64,000 nt of DNA from Dactylosporangium vinaceum (GCF_019904175.1 NZ_CP061913.1:2542001-2606000); one strand, 5' to 3'; counted from the stretch's first letter, positions 51,793 through 62,513 are shown. The notes: a model not told the origin generated them from the letters alone. Numbers and translations: made by a program.

Positions 51793-52155
51793 TCAGTGCT
51801 CCAGGAGCAGGTGGGGCATGAGGCGCTCGATGGCGTTGAGGTCGTACACGCGGCGGACCTCGGTGACCAGGCCGGCGTCGTTGATGGTCAGGAACTCGGC
51901 CAGGCGGAACGTCTCGCCGGACAGGGTGCAGTCGTACACCAGGGCGGCCCGGCGGTCGAGGACGGTCTGGGAGAAGACGGTGATCGACTCGACGGCCGCG
52001 GCGTAGTCCGTCAGCAGCTCGATGAAGTCGCCGTCCGGGTCGAGGTTCGTCTCGATCGCCGGGGCGGCGGCCAGCAGCTTGAAAAGGTCCGTCGTACGCC
52101 CCGTCGTCCAAGCCCGGACCCAGCGGGCCGTGACGTCCTCCACCGCGATGTCCAT
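51793..52155 (-). CDS. NTF2-like (SnoaL-type) small protein
   Basis: 120 residues with a cystatin/NTF2-like alpha+beta cone: VTARWVRAWTTGRTTDLFKLL, an acidic FIELLTDYAAAVESITVFSQTV, and three long strands ending VREVRRVYDL-type sequence (VTEVRRVYDLNAIERLMP). Such proteins are small-molecule binding enzymes or accessory proteins of unknown substrate. ATG 52155 has GAGG upstream; longer readings run into repeat-rich DNA. Confidence 0.82.
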   Translation of the reverse strand: MDIAVEDVTARWVRAWTTGRTTDLFKLLAAAPAIETNLDPDGDFIELLTDYAAAVESITVFSQTVLDRRAALVYDCTLSGETFRLAEFLTINDAGLVTEVRRVYDLNAIERLMPHLLLEH

Positions 52156-53180
52156 CGCCCATATCCTCGCATGCCGACCATCCGCCTCCGCAGCCACTCG
52201 GCAAGCAGTCACCGCGTCCCGTGCGCGCTCCCCCTCGGCGCGCGCACTCACCCGATGACACAAGCAACCACCCGCCCTCACCCCCGATGGCACGAGCAAA
52301 CACCCGCCCTGATGCACGCACTCAACCCCATGGCACGAGCCGCGCTCACCCCCGATGCGCGCACTCATCCCGATCGCGCGAGCACGCCCTCACTCCCGAC
52401 GTGCGGACTCACCCCTGATGGTGCATCGCAGCGCGTTCGCGCGCAGAACACCGGCCAGGGTGGCGGCGGGCCCGAATGGGCACACTCGCCCGGTGGTGCA
52501 TCGCAGCCTTCGCGCAAAGAGCACCGGCCACGGCGGGGCGGCGGCGAGCGGCGAAGGCGGGACGCGGGGCGGTGAAGGCGGGACGGCAACGATGGCGAGG
52601 GCGAGCCGGCGGGGCGGTGAAGGCGGGGCGGCGACGGCGGCGAGGGCGGCGAGGGCGGGCCAGCGACGGCGGCGAGGACAGGGCGGCGGCAACGGCGGCG
52701 AGCGGCGAACGCAGGACCGCGAGGCGGCGACGATGGCGAGGGCGGCGACGGTGACGGGGGCGAGGGCGGGGCGGACCGGGCCGGCCTGTGGGTAGGTCGG
52801 CCCGGCCCCGCCCGGACGGCGCGGCTCCGGCACACTCGCGGCATGGCGCTACTCCGGCGCGGTGCGGGTCCGCGGCCGGGTGCTGCCGCCCGCGAGGTCG
52901 ACGCGGCCTCGGTCCGAGCCGCCCGGCGATCAGGAGCGGGTCACCAAACCCGGTGGCCCACGGGTAACGGCGTGGATGTCTGGCCGGCGCGAACTCATCC
53001 CCTTCACACCACCAAGCCTGACCCCTCCCCACCCCCACCGGAAGAAGAACTTCCCGCCTGTGGATAACCCCCGAACCCCGAGCCCACAACGCGATCCACA
53101 GTGGACACAGCCGGGAACGACGAAGGCCGGACCCCCGGGGAAGGGGCCCGGCCGACGCCAGGAGGGAACAACGAGAGCGG
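52156..53180. other. 1-kb gene-free, low-complexity region
   Basis: 52200-52440 carries loose repeats built of CCCGATG, CACGAGC and GCGCGCACTCA; 52550-52790 is a purine-rich GGCGGCGAGGGC tract. Open frames here are by-products of the bias. The last 100 bp precede the end of the DUF2334 gene; no hairpin was found. Confidence 0.6.
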
Positions 53181-54779
53181 TCAGGCGACAGTGGTCATGG
53201 CCGCGGCCGAGACGAAGGTGTAGCCCAGTCCCTGAATCCCGTCCACCGTCTGCTGCAGGTACGAGGTGCCCAGGTACGGGTGGTAGAAGAAGCTCGCCAC
53301 CCCGTCCCGCACCGCCAGGTTCGCCTTCGCGTTGGCGATCAGGTCGGCCGGCAGCACGGCCGGGTGCTGGTTGAACGGCTCCGGCTCGATGTTGCCGATG
53401 TTCTCCGGGATGACCGTCGAGCCGTAGACGTCGCGCACCGTGTACGGGAAGAACTGTCCGACCATGTGCGGGACGCTGTTGTCGACGGCGGTGCCGGACA
53501 GGACGCCCGGGAAGTACAGGCCGCGGTCGTAGCGGGTGCCGAAGAGCGTGTTGACGGTCTTGTAGTCCAGGGCCGAGGCCGCGTAGTGCGGGGGCTCGAA
53601 GATGGTCGGCTGCGTGAGGCCGGCCATCATCCAGTCGGCGCGGGAGGCGGTGACGCGGGCGGTGACGTTCAGGGCCGAGTCGTTCTTCACCGGGCCGTCG
53701 TAGATGACGGCGTCGTTCGCGTCCACGTGCGCCAGGAAGAACTCGAAGTCGTTGGCGCTCACGCCGTCGTACGGGTTGTTCAGCGCGTCGAGCTGGTGTG
53801 TGTAGCCGTGCATGAGCAGGGTGCCGCCCTTGCTCTGCATGTACTTCAGGGCGCTGACCACCAGTGGCCGCTGGCGCAGGGTGTAGTCCTCGGCCTTGCC
53901 ATTGTTGTTCACGCCCTTCGGGTCGCGGTAGCGGCTGTAGACGGCGACGGTGAACGGGATCTTCTTGCTCGACAGGTAGTCGGCGACGGCGCGCAGCTCG
54001 GCCGGGTCGGCGTCCGGGCCGACGTCCTCGATGCGGACCAGGGCGCGGTGCCGCTCGGCGGTCTTCGGGGCCAGCGCGTCGTAGAGCAGGTCGGAGAAGG
54101 CCAGGTACCTGTCGTTCGACGTGATGTACGAGAACGGGATCTCGCCGATGTACGTCAGGTTGCCCGACTTGATGCCCCACGGGAACTTCGTGCCGTCGGC
54201 CCGCACCGCGTCGGCGACGGAGACCGCCTTCGCGCTGTCGTACACCGCGTAGTCCATGATGCCGGCCAGGTTGCGGGTGTCACGGGTGAGCGCGGTGCCC
54301 TTGTAGTCGACCTCGGCGACCGTCGAGACGTCAAAGCCCTTCCACGTGTACCCGTACTTCGTCGCAAAGTCCGAAGAGCGCGCGGTGAGCTGCCAGATGT
54401 TGTCGTACAGCCACACCACCGGCTTGGTGGTCGCGAGCACGTCGTCCAGGAAGGCGGTCGGGATCGGCTCGTCGTAGGTGGAGCCGACGTAGACGACGGC
54501 GCTGTACTTCGCCAGCTCGCCCGCGGTGTAGGAGCCCACCGGGTGGGCGGTCCAGGCGCCGAAGTGCGAGACGAGGTTCGTGGCCATCATCCCGTAGTCC
54601 TCGCCGAGCCAGGCGTACTCGCCGGTGTAGTCGTAGAGGACCAGGGTCTTCGTGGAGGCGCTGGAGCCGGCGGCACCGGCTCCGGAGACCGTCTTGGCAA
54701 CGGTGACGGCCGAAGCCGGTGCGGCCAGGCCGAGCACCGCGACCAGGACCAGGCCGAGCAGAGCTGACAACTTACGCAT
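53181..54779 (-). CDS. Secreted DUF2334 / polysaccharide-deacetylase-like protein
   Basis: 532 residues with a Sec signal peptide (about 1-24, cleaved after PASA). The N-terminal half has a flavodoxin/GAT-like region (YDYTGEYAWLGEDYG, VVWLYDNIWQLT). The C-terminal half is a NodB-like deacetylase fold of the DUF2334 type: RALVRIEDVGPDADPAEL (Asp), LLMHGYTHQL (HxxxH metal pair) and FEPPHYAAS. DUF2334-like domains occur in PelA, the deacetylase/hydrolase of the Pel exopolysaccharide. Last gene of an operon with a UDP-GlcNAc epimerase and a GT2, so it probably modifies an amino-sugar polymer outside the cell. Confidence 0.85.
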   Translation of the reverse strand: MRKLSALLGLVLVAVLGLAAPASAVTVAKTVSGAGAAGSSASTKTLVLYDYTGEYAWLGEDYGMMATNLVSHFGAWTAHPVGSYTAGELAKYSAVVYVGSTYDEPIPTAFLDDVLATTKPVVWLYDNIWQLTARSSDFATKYGYTWKGFDVSTVAEVDYKGTALTRDTRNLAGIMDYAVYDSAKAVSVADAVRADGTKFPWGIKSGNLTYIGEIPFSYITSNDRYLAFSDLLYDALAPKTAERHRALVRIEDVGPDADPAELRAVADYLSSKKIPFTVAVYSRYRDPKGVNNNGKAEDYTLRQRPLVVSALKYMQSKGGTLLMHGYTHQLDALNNPYDGVSANDFEFFLAHVDANDAVIYDGPVKNDSALNVTARVTASRADWMMAGLTQPTIFEPPHYAASALDYKTVNTLFGTRYDRGLYFPGVLSGTAVDNSVPHMVGQFFPYTVRDVYGSTVIPENIGNIEPEPFNQHPAVLPADLIANAKANLAVRDGVASFFYHPYLGTSYLQQTVDGIQGLGYTFVSAAAMTTVA

Positions 54780-54789
54780 GGAACACCAA

Positions 54790-55962
54790 TCAGACGAGCG
54801 AGGCGGACGAGGGCATCGGGGAGGGCACTGAGGCCAGGCCGAGCATTGCCGCGACGGCCTGCTCGGTGCGCTGCGAGGCGAGTCCGTCGCCGTACGGGTT
54901 GCCGTTCGCGGTCATCGACTGCCGCAGCATCGGGTCGTCGAGCAGGCGCGCGGCCTCGGAGACGATCAGGTCCTCGTCGGTGCCGACGAGCTTGGCGCAG
55001 CCGGCCTGCAGGGACTCCACGCGCTCGGTGAGCTCTCGCAGTACCAGGGCAGGCACTTGGAACGAAGGGGCTTCCTCCTGGATGCCGCCGGAGTCCGTCA
55101 GGGCCAGGTAGGCCTGCGACAGCACCCGGGCCAGGGCCGGGTAGGGCAGCGGGTCGGTGATGGTCACCCGCGGCACGCCGGCCAGGCCGGCCTCGACCTG
55201 GGCGCGCACGGCCGGGTTGGCGTGGGCCGGGAGCACGACCCGGATGTCGGGGTACGCCTCCACGAGCCGCCGCACCGCCCGCAGGATGCGGTCCAGGGGC
55301 TCGCCCCACGACTCGCGCCGGTGGGCGGTGACGAGCACCAGGCGGGCCTCGCCGTTCTCGGCAGCGTCGACGGCGGCGGCGACCCGGGCGTCGTCGAACG
55401 GCAGCTCCTTCGCCGCGATCTCCAGCGCCGCGTCCACGACCGTGTTGCCGGTGATCAGGACGTTGGCCGGGGCGATGCTCTCGTCGAGCAGGTTCGTGGC
55501 GGCCAGCGCGGTGGGCGCGAGGTGCAGCGCGGCGAGCTGGCCGACCAGCTTGCGGTTGGCCTCCTCCGGGAACGGCGAGTCCAGGTCGCCGGAGCGCAGG
55601 CCCGCCTCCAGGTGCACGACCGGGATGCGGCGCCAGAACGCGGCCATCGCGCCGGCGAGGGTCGTCGTGGTGTCGCCCTGCACGATCACGGCGGCCGGCT
55701 TGCGGACCTCCAGCAGCGCGTCCAGCTGCTTGATCATCTCGGTCAGGAGCTCCGGCTGGCTGCCGGTCACGCGCTGCAGCGGGAGCGTGACGTCGGCCTC
55801 GGTGTCGAACGCCTCGAGGGCCTGGGTGACCATCGCCGGGTGCTGGCCGCTGGCGACCATGACGGGGGCGAGGCGGCCGGCGGCGCGCATGGCCGCGGCG
55901 ACGGGGGCGAGCTTGATGGCCTCGGGACGGGTACCGGCGATGAGGAAGACTTCAGGAAGCAT
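54790..55962 (-). CDS. wecB: UDP-N-acetylglucosamine 2-epimerase (non-hydrolysing)
   Basis: 390 residues with all usual motifs: GTRPEAIKLAPV, VQGDTTTTLAGA, HLEAGLRSGD, FPEEANRKL, ITGNTVVDA, VTAHRRESWG and TDSGGIQEEAP. Interconverts UDP-GlcNAc and UDP-ManNAc in the cytoplasm. Lies 10 nt upstream of the DUF2334 gene and 64 nt after the GT2 gene, supplying a sugar nucleotide for the polymer this operon makes. Confidence 0.95.
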   Translation of the reverse strand: MLPEVFLIAGTRPEAIKLAPVAAAMRAAGRLAPVMVASGQHPAMVTQALEAFDTEADVTLPLQRVTGSQPELLTEMIKQLDALLEVRKPAAVIVQGDTTTTLAGAMAAFWRRIPVVHLEAGLRSGDLDSPFPEEANRKLVGQLAALHLAPTALAATNLLDESIAPANVLITGNTVVDAALEIAAKELPFDDARVAAAVDAAENGEARLVLVTAHRRESWGEPLDRILRAVRRLVEAYPDIRVVLPAHANPAVRAQVEAGLAGVPRVTITDPLPYPALARVLSQAYLALTDSGGIQEEAPSFQVPALVLRELTERVESLQAGCAKLVGTDEDLIVSEAARLLDDPMLRQSMTANGNPYGDGLASQRTEQAVAAMLGLASVPSPMPSSASLV

Positions 55963-56026
55963 GTGTGCGTCACCTTGGGAGGAAGAAGTGACCGCATCCG
56001 TGCGGATAAATCCATGAGTTGACAGG

Positions 56027-57337
56027 TCAGGCGGCGACTGGCTCTTCCGCGAGCCGCTCGGTCTTGGCCCAGGCGTTGCGCCGGGCCACCTGCCGCCCGA
56101 TCGCCCGCCAGGTCGAGACCAGGCCGAGCATCAGGAAGAACGGGTAGGCCAGCGCGGCCCGGAGCAGGACCGAGAACTTCTCGTCGCGCAGCTGGTAGCG
56201 GTGCACGCCGGCCCACACCAGGCCCGGCACCGTCATCCCGACGGCGAAGAAGAGCAGGACCTCGGCGAGCTGGCTCCACGAGTGGATCAGGAACGTCTCG
56301 CCGTGACCGGGCAGGAGCTGCCACGCCGAGTACCCCCACAGCCCGAACACCGCCGCCGTGCCGAACGCGTTCATCCACGGCGCGAGCAGGTAGTAGAGCA
56401 TCTCCAGGAGCGCGTGGTTGCGGATCTTCCGCGACGCGACGAGCCTCGGGACGTACGCGATGCACTGCAGGTTGCCCTGGGCCCAGCGGGTGCGCTGCCG
56501 GACCAGGCGCTTGACGTCCACGAGACCCTGCTGCTGCACGTGGGCGATCGAGGTGTACCGGATGCGCTCCCCGTTGAGGTGCATCCGCAGCCCGAGCTCG
56601 AGGTCCTCGACCAGGCAGTGCGACCAGGGCGCGTGGCCCAGCCGCATCAGCGACGACAGCCGGGCGAACTGCCCGTTGCCGCCCAACCCGACCGTCCCCG
56701 CCGCGTCGCGCAGCAGCTGGCTGGCGTTGGCGATGGCCGCGAACTCGAGGTCCTGCACGGCGCCGAGGACGCGGTTGCGGTTGTGGATGCGCACGCGCAC
56801 CTGGACCGCGCCGACCCCGGGGTCGCGCATGAGCCGGGAGATCTCGGAGAGCAGGTTGGCGCTGCCGCGCCCGTCGCCGTCGATGACGCCGACCGCGACC
56901 CGGTCCGGGTCCTCGCCGTTGGCCAGTGACAGGTCCCGGATGGCCCGGAACGCCGCGTTGAGCGCCTCGCCCTTGCCCTGGCGGGCGTTCGGGAAGTCCC
57001 GGCGCAGGACGGTCAGGCCCGGGTGGTCGATGGCGGCCAGTACGTCCGGGGTGCCGTCGTCCGATCCGTCATCGACCACCAGGACCCTGGTGCGTGTCCC
57101 CTCCGGGCCGCTCAGCGCCAGGGCGGCGCCGACGGTCCGGCCGACCACCCGCTCCTCGTTCAGGGCGGGCACGACGATCCAGAAGGTCTGCGGCTCGTTG
57201 CCGTTCGGCGCGATGGCATCGCGCCGGCGGCGGTGTCCGGCGGTGGCCGCGTCGCCGGCGGAGAACGCCACCAGCGCCAGGTTGTACGCCGGCCACAGCG
57301 TCAGCAGCGCGAAGCCGACCAGCAGGATCGCCGTCAT
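56027..57337 (-). CDS. Membrane processive glycosyltransferase, family 2
   Basis: 436 residues. N-terminal membrane helix, GT-A domain with VVPALNEERVV, DDGSDDGTP, IDGDGRGS (DxD), ED in LVEDLELGLRMH, and the processive (Q/R)xxRW motif in RQRTRWAQGN. Three to four C-terminal membrane helices follow. This pattern is that of hyaluronan/PgaC-like synthases that polymerise and extrude a beta-linked sugar. Placed between an LPXTG mini-protein (4-nt gap) and wecB. Confidence 0.92.
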   Translation of the reverse strand: MTAILLVGFALLTLWPAYNLALVAFSAGDAATAGHRRRRDAIAPNGNEPQTFWIVVPALNEERVVGRTVGAALALSGPEGTRTRVLVVDDGSDDGTPDVLAAIDHPGLTVLRRDFPNARQGKGEALNAAFRAIRDLSLANGEDPDRVAVGVIDGDGRGSANLLSEISRLMRDPGVGAVQVRVRIHNRNRVLGAVQDLEFAAIANASQLLRDAAGTVGLGGNGQFARLSSLMRLGHAPWSHCLVEDLELGLRMHLNGERIRYTSIAHVQQQGLVDVKRLVRQRTRWAQGNLQCIAYVPRLVASRKIRNHALLEMLYYLLAPWMNAFGTAAVFGLWGYSAWQLLPGHGETFLIHSWSQLAEVLLFFAVGMTVPGLVWAGVHRYQLRDEKFSVLLRAALAYPFFLMLGLVSTWRAIGRQVARRNAWAKTERLAEEPVAA

Positions 57338-57341
57338 CGGA

Positions 57342-57509
57342 TCAGGCGGCGCTGCGGTTGAAGCGGGACGCCCGGACCATCAGGAAGCCGGTGACCACGA
57401 GCGCGATCCCGGCGACGACGATGGCGAAGACCGGGCTTCCGGTGACGGGCAGCGAACCGGCGGTTGCCCCGCCCGTCACGACCACGCCGGTGACCTTCGA
57501 ACCTGACAT
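57342..57509 (-). CDS. Tiny LPXTG-type protein (55 residues)
   Basis: Almost only a sorting signal: residues 1-19 are Gly/Val/Thr-rich, LPVTG at 20-24, hydrophobic helix 26-44 and a basic tail (RASRFNR). There is no recognisable N-terminal signal peptide and no passenger domain. ATG 57509 has GGGGAAGC upstream. Four nt before the GT2 gene, so part of the exopolysaccharide operon. It might be sortase-anchored or act as a small membrane partner of the synthase; neither is shown. Confidence 0.7.
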   Translation of the reverse strand: MSGSKVTGVVVTGGATAGSLPVTGSPVFAIVVAGIALVVTGFLMVRASRFNRSAA

Positions 57510-57687
57510 GACAGCTTCCCCTCGGCTATCCGGTGGTGGTGCGCGGCGGCTCCCTGGCGGCAACCGTCGTGCACCTTGTCCGAGAAGCTTGGCCCGGACC
57601 AGCGCCGATTACAACGGGTAATGGGGTGGCGAGCATCAAGTTCGACCGAGGACCTGACATGGCCCTTACGCTGGGAAAACCCGGCGA

Positions 57688-58506
57688 TTACGCACCGTGG
57701 CGAGACGGTGCTTCGTAGCTCTCGGTGAAGTCGCGGCGCTGCCGCCAGCCGGGTGCGAACTCGGCCCAGAGGGAGAGCGCGACGGCGGCGCTCTCGGGCC
57801 GCTCGTCGGGGCGCTTGGCCATGCACTGGCGGCACAGCTCGGCCACCGAGCGGGGCAGGCCCGGCGTGAGCACGACGGGGGTCGGCGCGGCCTGGAGCAG
57901 CCGGGCGCCGGGCGCGTGCGGTGAGCGGCCGGTGAGCATGTGGTACAGCAGGACGCCGAGCGCGTACACGTCCCATGCCGGAGCGTGCTCGACCCGCGAC
58001 GCCGACGGGTGCGCGAACGGCACGGCGAGCCCGAAGTCGATGATCTTCACACCGGCGGTGGTCAGCATGACGTTGTCGGCGGTCAGGTCGCGGTGCGCGA
58101 TCCCGCGGCGGTGGGCGACGGCGAGCAGCTCGGCCACCGAGGCCGCGATCTCCACCGCCTCCTGCCAGGGGACCGGGCCCTCGCCCAGGCGGGTCGCGAG
58201 GGGTACCCCGTTGAGCAGTTCCATCGCGACCGCCGGCACCGAGACGCCCTCGGCCTCGATCTCACCGAATGCGAAAACTTTCGGCACGGTCGGATGGCGC
58301 ATGCGCTGCATCAGGTGAGGCTCGCGTCGCGCCGCGTAACAGGCGCGGGTATTGCTCGCGAACGTGGGTGCAAGTACCTTCACCGCGGCCGGGCGGATCC
58401 GCTCCAGGTCGACGGCCTCGTACACCAGGGACATCCCACCCCGGGCGATCGGGCGGACCAGCAGGTAGCGCTCGAGCACCCTGCGGCCAACCTCGATTCC
58501 GGACAC
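57688..58506 (-). CDS. Soluble Ser/Thr protein kinase with altered catalytic loop
   Basis: 272 residues, kinase domain only, no membrane helix. ARGGMSLVYE loop, ATP lysine K43 in AAVKVL, DFGLA. The catalytic loop reads HRDLTADN, with Thr where most Ser/Thr kinases have Lys; the Asp and Asn are kept, so some activity is possible. GTG at 58506. Divergent from a LacI regulator whose other neighbour is a second kinase with the same Thr change. Confidence 0.88.
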   Translation of the reverse strand: MSGIEVGRRVLERYLLVRPIARGGMSLVYEAVDLERIRPAAVKVLAPTFASNTRACYAARREPHLMQRMRHPTVPKVFAFGEIEAEGVSVPAVAMELLNGVPLATRLGEGPVPWQEAVEIAASVAELLAVAHRRGIAHRDLTADNVMLTTAGVKIIDFGLAVPFAHPSASRVEHAPAWDVYALGVLLYHMLTGRSPHAPGARLLQAAPTPVVLTPGLPRSVAELCRQCMAKRPDERPESAAVALSLWAEFAPGWRQRRDFTESYEAPSRHGA

Positions 58507-58676
58507 AAACGACGACTATTCCCTATCCGGTCCGCCCAGCGATAGCCCCCGCGAACTTCGACACAACACAGATTAGGGTGAATTCCTGCTTGGGTAACTG
58601 TGATCGAAACCGATAGTTGACATCGCCGTAACTCTGACTGACGCTGACCGCAGGAATCGCTCCCACAGGAGATCTG

Positions 58677-59702
58677 ATGCCTGAGCACCCTGAGTACCTC
58701 GAGCACCACGCCCAGCACGCCGCCGAGCCCGTCCAGCCCACCGTCACCGAGGTCGCCGCCGCCGCCGGCGTCTCGGCCGCCACCGTGTCCAGGGTCCTGA
58801 CCGGCCGTGTCCGGGTCAGTACCTCCGCGCGGGTGTCGGTGCACGACGCCATCGCGCGGCTGGGGTACGTCCGCCACCGTGCCCCGCGCCGCACCGACCA
58901 CCAGGCCGCCGGCCTGCCCGTGGCGGCGGTGGTGTTCGAGCCGGCCGCCCGGCTGTTCCGTGACGGTTTCGTCGCCCGGCTGCTGGCCGGCGCGGAGGAG
59001 GAGCTGGCCGAGCGCGGGGTACCGCTGCTCACCATGTCCGCCCCGCGCGGCACGGTCGCCGGCGCCACCCAGTTCCTGACCGCGGGGGCCGTCGGCGGCG
59101 TCCTGCTCGTCGGCGCGCCCGCCCGCCACCCCCTCGCGGTGTCCCTGGCCGCGTCCCGGGTGCCGCTGCGCTCGGCGGGCCGCCCGGAGCTGGACATGCC
59201 GTTCGTCGACGTCGACAACAGCGACGGTGCCCGCCAGGCCGTCGAGCACCTGCTGCTGCGCGGCCGCCGGGTCATCGCGACCATCGCCGGTCCGCCCGAC
59301 TCGCCGGCGGCGGCCGATCGGCTGGAGGGGTACCGTCGCGCCATGATCGCCGCCGGGCGCCAGCCCCTGATCGCTTACGGTGACTTCACCACGCCGTCCG
59401 GCGGTCACGCCGCGGCCTGGCTGCTCGACCGCACGCCCCGCCTCGACGGGCTCTTCGTGGCCTCCGACGCCATGGCCGCCGGCGCCCTGCAGGCGCTGCG
59501 CAAGTTCGGCCGGCGGGTCCCCGAGGACGTCGCGGTCGTGGGCTTCGACGACGTCCCGTTCGCCGCCATGACCGCCCCCGCGCTCACCACTGTCCGCCAG
59601 CCGGTGGAGGAGCTCGGGGCGGTGAGCGCCGCACGCCTGCTCGACCCGGTCGACGACAACCCGATCCTGCCGACCGAACTCGTTGTGCGGGCCTCCACGT
59701 AA
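58677..59702 (+). CDS. LacI-family transcriptional regulator
   Basis: 341 residues. A 20-residue polar leader (MPEHPEYLEHHAQHAAEP) precedes the helix-turn-helix VTEVAAAAGVSAATVSRVLTGRVRVS; the sensor core ends GFDDVPFAAMTAPALTTVRQP. ATG with ACAGGAG upstream. The C-terminus is slightly short. Sits between two kinase genes; ends 1 nt before the start of the next kinase, so probably co-transcribed. Ligand unknown. Confidence 0.92.
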   Translation: MPEHPEYLEHHAQHAAEPVQPTVTEVAAAAGVSAATVSRVLTGRVRVSTSARVSVHDAIARLGYVRHRAPRRTDHQAAGLPVAAVVFEPAARLFRDGFVARLLAGAEEELAERGVPLLTMSAPRGTVAGATQFLTAGAVGGVLLVGAPARHPLAVSLAASRVPLRSAGRPELDMPFVDVDNSDGARQAVEHLLLRGRRVIATIAGPPDSPAAADRLEGYRRAMIAAGRQPLIAYGDFTTPSGGHAAAWLLDRTPRLDGLFVASDAMAAGALQALRKFGRRVPEDVAVVGFDDVPFAAMTAPALTTVRQPVEELGAVSAARLLDPVDDNPILPTELVVRAST

Positions 59703-59703
59703 C

Positions 59704-61065
59704 ATGCGCGGTGCACAGCTGCGGGAGGGCGACATTCTCGCCCGCCGCTACATCCTCTTGAAGCCCGTCGGCGAGGGCGGCATGTCTGTCGTCTGGCGGG
59801 CCTGGGACTCGACACTGGAACGCACGGTGGCCGTCAAAGTCCTCGACGGCCCCATCGCGTCCGACGGCGGCCAGCGCGACCGCATCCGCCGCGAGGCCCG
59901 CGCGGCCGCCCGCATCGAGCACCCGAACGCGATAGGCGTCTACGACTACGGCGAGACCGTCACCCCGCGCGGCCGCATCGCCGCGTACGTGGTCATGCAG
60001 CTCCTCGACGGCGCCTCGCTCGCCGTCCGCCTGGACGAGGGCCCGCTGCAGTGGCCGGAGGCGATCCAGGTCGCCGCCACCGTCGCCGACGTCCTGCAGG
60101 CCGCCCACCGCCGCGGCGTCGTGCACCGCGACGTCACCCCCGAGAACGTCATGCTGACCACCGACGGCATCCGCCTGCTGGACTTCGGCATCGCCGCCGA
60201 CATCGGCCAGCGCGAGGAGGCGATGACGTTCGGCACCCCGCCGTACGTGGCCCCCGAACGCCTTACCGGCGCCCCCGCCAGCGGCGCCACCGACGTCTAC
60301 TCCCTGGGCGTCCTGCTCTACGAGATGCTCACCGGCGCCCCGCCCTACCCGGCCACCACGTGGGAGGAGCTGGAGCGCGCCCTCGCCGCCGAGCGCCGCC
60401 CGACCCTGAACGTCCCCGGCCTCCCCGCCGCCGTGGCCGCGGTCTGCCTGCGCTGCCTCTCCACCGACCCCCAGCGCCGCCCCTCGGCCGCCGAGGTCGC
60501 CGAGATCCTGGAGCCGGGACCCGGGCCGGCCCGCGGGCTGACCTGGCGCCGAGCGTTGCTGGCCGCCCCGGTCGTCGTCATTGCGGTGGGGGTACTCGTC
60601 CTGCTTCTCCTGCAGGGCAACGACCCCGACACCCGGCAGGACAACGCGGCTCCCTCGGTGGCCGTGAGCATCCTGGTCTCGACGGTCCCCGCCCCGCCCA
60701 ACGGCCAGCCGACCACGACCGGCAACGCCCAGTCGAAGCCCCCGCCCCGCCCCACCTCAGCCGCCGCCACCTCCCCGGCCGCCCTCCCGCTCCCGCTCAC
60801 CCGGCAGGCCGCCGGCAAGGCGGTCCTGGACGTGGTGGACCGCCGCTCCCAGTCCGGCGAGATCCGCTCCGACGTGGCCCAGGACATCCGCAACCAGATC
60901 AACAACATCCTCTCCAGCCCGTCCGACGCCGCCGGCCGCATCGCCCGCCTCCGCCAGCAGCTGAGCGACCGCACCCAGGACAACTCCATCAAGCCCGACG
61001 CGTACACGGAGCTGGACGCCGCAGTGGAGCAGCTCAGCCGGACCTTCGCCACCCCGTCGCCCTAG
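59704..61065 (+). CDS. Membrane Ser/Thr protein kinase
   Basis: 453 residues. Kinase domain about 17-265: GEGGMSVVWRA, ATP lysine K45, VHRDVTPENVML (Thr in place of the usual Lys of HRDxKPxN), DFGIA, and FGTPPYVAPERL. One membrane helix (about 279-302), then a Pro/Ser/Thr-rich stretch and a helical external domain (about 375-450, LTRQAAGKAVLDVVDRRSQSGEI) resembling FIVAR-like or DNA-binding-free helical bundles at kinase C-termini. Possibly senses cell-wall state; partner unknown. Confidence 0.92.
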   Translation: MRGAQLREGDILARRYILLKPVGEGGMSVVWRAWDSTLERTVAVKVLDGPIASDGGQRDRIRREARAAARIEHPNAIGVYDYGETVTPRGRIAAYVVMQLLDGASLAVRLDEGPLQWPEAIQVAATVADVLQAAHRRGVVHRDVTPENVMLTTDGIRLLDFGIAADIGQREEAMTFGTPPYVAPERLTGAPASGATDVYSLGVLLYEMLTGAPPYPATTWEELERALAAERRPTLNVPGLPAAVAAVCLRCLSTDPQRRPSAAEVAEILEPGPGPARGLTWRRALLAAPVVVIAVGVLVLLLLQGNDPDTRQDNAAPSVAVSILVSTVPAPPNGQPTTTGNAQSKPPPRPTSAAATSPAALPLPLTRQAAGKAVLDVVDRRSQSGEIRSDVAQDIRNQINNILSSPSDAAGRIARLRQQLSDRTQDNSIKPDAYTELDAAVEQLSRTFATPSP

Positions 61066-61083
61066 CGGCGACGCCCCGGCCTC

Positions 61084-61118
61084 CGACATGTCGGGCGCTG
61101 CGCGCCACGACATGCTCG
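61084..61118. terminator. Hairpin element copy 1
   Basis: CATGTCG pairs with CGACATG, and GGCGC with GCGCC, around a TGC loop, 19 nt after the kinase stop, followed by TTTATA. Nearly the same element, in opposite orientation, is at 62480-62513. Confidence 0.7.
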
Positions 61119-61254
61119 GATTTATACCCGTCAGGCGATGAATCGGGCATGTCCGTTTCGGCGGCCGGAGTGCACATCTCGCGCCCGAGTCATCGACGCC
61201 GACAACAATCCGCCTGACCCGGCAAACCCCCTTCGGGCCAACATCCGTGGCCGT

Positions 61255-62352
<1,098 letters not shown>

Positions 62353-62479
62353 GGAGGGCTCAACGCCGCCACCGGTCCACGGTTACGGCCGACGCGCGCA
62401 TCCCACCCGCCGGCTCACCCGGCGCTGAGATCAACATCGAGCCTCGGAAACGGACGAATACCCCGACGGGCGAAAAGTC

Positions 62480-62513
62480 AGATATGTCGTGGTGCGAAGC
62501 GCCCGACATATCG
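62480..62513. terminator. Hairpin element copy 2
   Basis: ATATGTCG pairs with CGACATAT; inner GGTGC/GCGCC around GAA. Lies 60 nt after the LuxR stop, in the sense direction of that gene, followed by CTTTT on the minus strand. Confidence 0.7.

Noticed and set aside
52355..53089. Open frames in the GGCGA-rich tract
   Set aside because: Base bias alone keeps several frames open on both strands; no coding motifs.
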